A DNA stretch of 7,666 bases from JAFGED01 sp964551295 (GTDB taxonomy: Bacteria; Chloroflexota; Anaerolineae; B4-G1). Below are positions 6,564 to 7,666 of this stretch, piece after piece. The translations under genes and the position numbers were made by a program. The DNA is taken from positions 1 to 7,666 of the forward strand of contig CAZKDJ010000192.1 in assembly GCA_964551295.1 (NCBI GenBank), in the 5' to 3' direction. The notes beneath the pieces are model-generated. The model did not search any database. It worked only from the letters and a program-made list of their open reading frames with translations, and was not told where the DNA came from. The first letter of the stretch is position 1, and every line of letters starts with the position of its first letter.

Positions 6564-6600
6564 AGGGGCACCGGCAGTCACCGGTGCCCCTTTTTCTTTA
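6564..6600 (+). terminator. Intrinsic terminator of the amylase gene
   Basis: AGGGGCACCGG (6564-6574), a six-base loop and CCGGTGCCCCT (6581-6591) make an 11-bp perfect stem followed by TTTTTCTTTA. It starts 26 bases past the amylase stop. On the minus strand the stem is followed by TAAAAC, not a T-run, so it mainly serves the plus strand. Its T-tract overlaps the stop codon of the converging gene. Confidence 0.92.
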
Positions 6601-7666
6601 TTCCACGATAAAGCTCGTCGTCCACGGCGGTTGGTCAGGCTTGGGTGACATCTCCTGCCACGCCTCGTCGGTCAGCCGATCGTTCATCGGCTGCTTGAAC
6701 TCATAGTAGGAAAAAACACCGCCGGTTGCCACCACCTGCTGTCCCTCGACCATCACGATGACGTAAATGGGGAACGCATCCCCCACCCCCTCTTCCAGCA
6801 CCTGGCCCGTGTTGGAATCGGTGTGCACGTCGGCCACCAACTCCATCAGCTCGTCGGCCTCGGACGTGATCTCCCCCTCGGCCTCCTCCGAGAAGGTGGT
6901 CAGGTTCTCCAGCGTGTCGCCGATGTAGCGGATGGCCGCATACTCCGCCTCGGTCAGATCCTCACCGCGCAGTTCCTTCTCGCTGATGGCCTTGAGCGAG
7001 AGCAGCAGTTGCTCCATCCGCGCCAGCTTGCCGGCCATCTCGTCGTTGAGCAGGCCGCGGTCGCCTAGACCGGCCTGCATCTGTGCGGTGAGCGCGGCCA
7101 GCCGGGCGTAGACCCCCGGCTGCGGCTCGACGTAGCCGCGGGCCGGTTCCGGTGCCGGCGGGGCACTCTCCGCATAGACGGTGTAGGACTGTTTGGCATA
7201 CAGGATCGTGTCGTGACGCAGTTCCGTCCACGAACCCAGCCAGGCCTGCAGGCCTTTGTCCACCCAAGCGGACGACTGCATAAAATACGGATACCCCTTC
7301 CCCTTCCCCTTCTCATCCAAAAGCGGACGCAGCGTGTAGAGCCAGTTCCAGTACAGGTTCTCTGTCCCCTGGGATTCAGGCAGTGCGGCGAACTCCTCTT
7401 GCAGCTTGGCCAGTTGCTCGTCGTAGCCATCGTAATCGGTATCCCCCTCGACGGTGAGGATCTCTAGCGCACGCTCGCTGCCCAGCACGGCGGGCACGTC
7501 CAGCCCACGCGGAAAGCCGCGGATCGGCCCCACGCCGGAAGGCGACATCGTGAACGGCGCGCCGCTGCCCAGGTATACCCCTACTTGATTGTAAACCAGT
7601 TGCCGGAACATGTAGCTATCGGGGATAAAGCGCTGGCCCATGAAGCGAAAGCCCATCGTCATCTCC
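6598..7666 (-). CDS. DUF3160-family protein, C-terminal part, cut by right edge
   Basis: The last ~355 codons of a minus-strand gene; the frame is open through the right edge, so the Met at 7662 is internal. Family features seen: FRFMGQRFIPDSY, FPRGLDVPAVLGSERA, ENLYWNWLYTLRPLL and the strongly diagnostic WLGSWTELRHDTILYAKQSY, then a helical Gln/Glu/Leu-rich segment and a beta-type end closing in PPWTTSFIVE. These match the DUF3160 family, usually ~700-800 residues and often exported, with no established function. The N-terminus, including any signal peptide, is outside the window. The gene converges on the amylase, with a 60-base gap between stop codons and no good terminator of its own visible on the minus strand. 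No functional link to starch use can be claimed. Confidence 0.85.
   Translation of the reverse strand, partial: EMTMGFRFMGQRFIPDSYMFRQLVYNQVGVYLGSGAPFTMSPSGVGPIRGFPRGLDVPAVLGSERALEILTVEGDTDYDGYDEQLAKLQEEFAALPESQGTENLYWNWLYTLRPLLDEKGKGKGYPYFMQSSAWVDKGLQAWLGSWTELRHDTILYAKQSYTVYAESAPPAPEPARGYVEPQPGVYARLAALTAQMQAGLGDRGLLNDEMAGKLARMEQLLLSLKAISEKELRGEDLTEAEYAAIRYIGDTLENLTTFSEEAEGEITSEADELMELVADVHTDSNTGQVLEEGVGDAFPIYVIVMVEGQQVVATGGVFSYYEFKQPMNDRLTDEAWQEMSPKPDQPPWTTSFIVE

Overview
The window looks like chromosomal DNA of a GC-rich, probably non-proteobacterial bacterium. The mix of a multi-module amylopullulanase-type enzyme, a DUF3160 protein and a long ArsR-type regulator reminds me most of Chloroflexota (Anaerolineae-like) genomes. 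That placement is an impression from protein style, not a demonstrated assignment.

Layout, left to right. (1) Positions 1-878, minus strand: an unrecognised gene with a good ribosome site and promoter. Its reading frame stays open to the left edge, but the last ~65 codons run through AT-richer DNA holding a near-perfect palindrome, so the gene may be broken there. (2) Positions 879-1076: an intergenic stretch with the terminator of the next gene (hairpin 996-1030) and the promoter of gene 1. (3) Positions 1077-2159, minus: a 360-residue transcription regulator with a C-terminal ArsR-type winged helix. (4) Positions 2160-2568, about 410 bases: a dense control region. It holds two divergent, near-consensus sigma-70-type promoters whose -35 regions form a 10-bp inverted repeat, an 8-bp direct repeat at 11-bp pitch, a 9-bp-periodic repeat in the regulator's leader, and a ~235-nt amylase leader with a possible 36-codon peptide and a terminator-like hairpin. 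(5) Positions 2569-6537, plus: a secreted 1322-residue GH13 alpha-glucanase with tandem X25-like modules, an Ig-like N-domain, a catalytic barrel, two FnIII domains around an unnamed module, and a C-terminal CBM20-like starch-binding domain. (6) Positions 6564-6600: its terminator. (7) Positions 6598-7666, minus: the C-terminal part of a DUF3160 protein, cut by the right edge.

How the genes may work together: the regulator and the amylase share a compact divergent promoter region, so the simplest inference is that the regulator controls itself and the amylase. The enzyme would cut starch- or pullulan-like glucans outside the cell. The amylase leader suggests a second control layer (attenuation), which is unproven. 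The DUF3160 gene and gene 1 have their own transcription units and no evident functional tie. I see no mobile element, CRISPR array, tRNA or rRNA. Most of the window is an ordinary polysaccharide-use locus; the unusual part is its control region.
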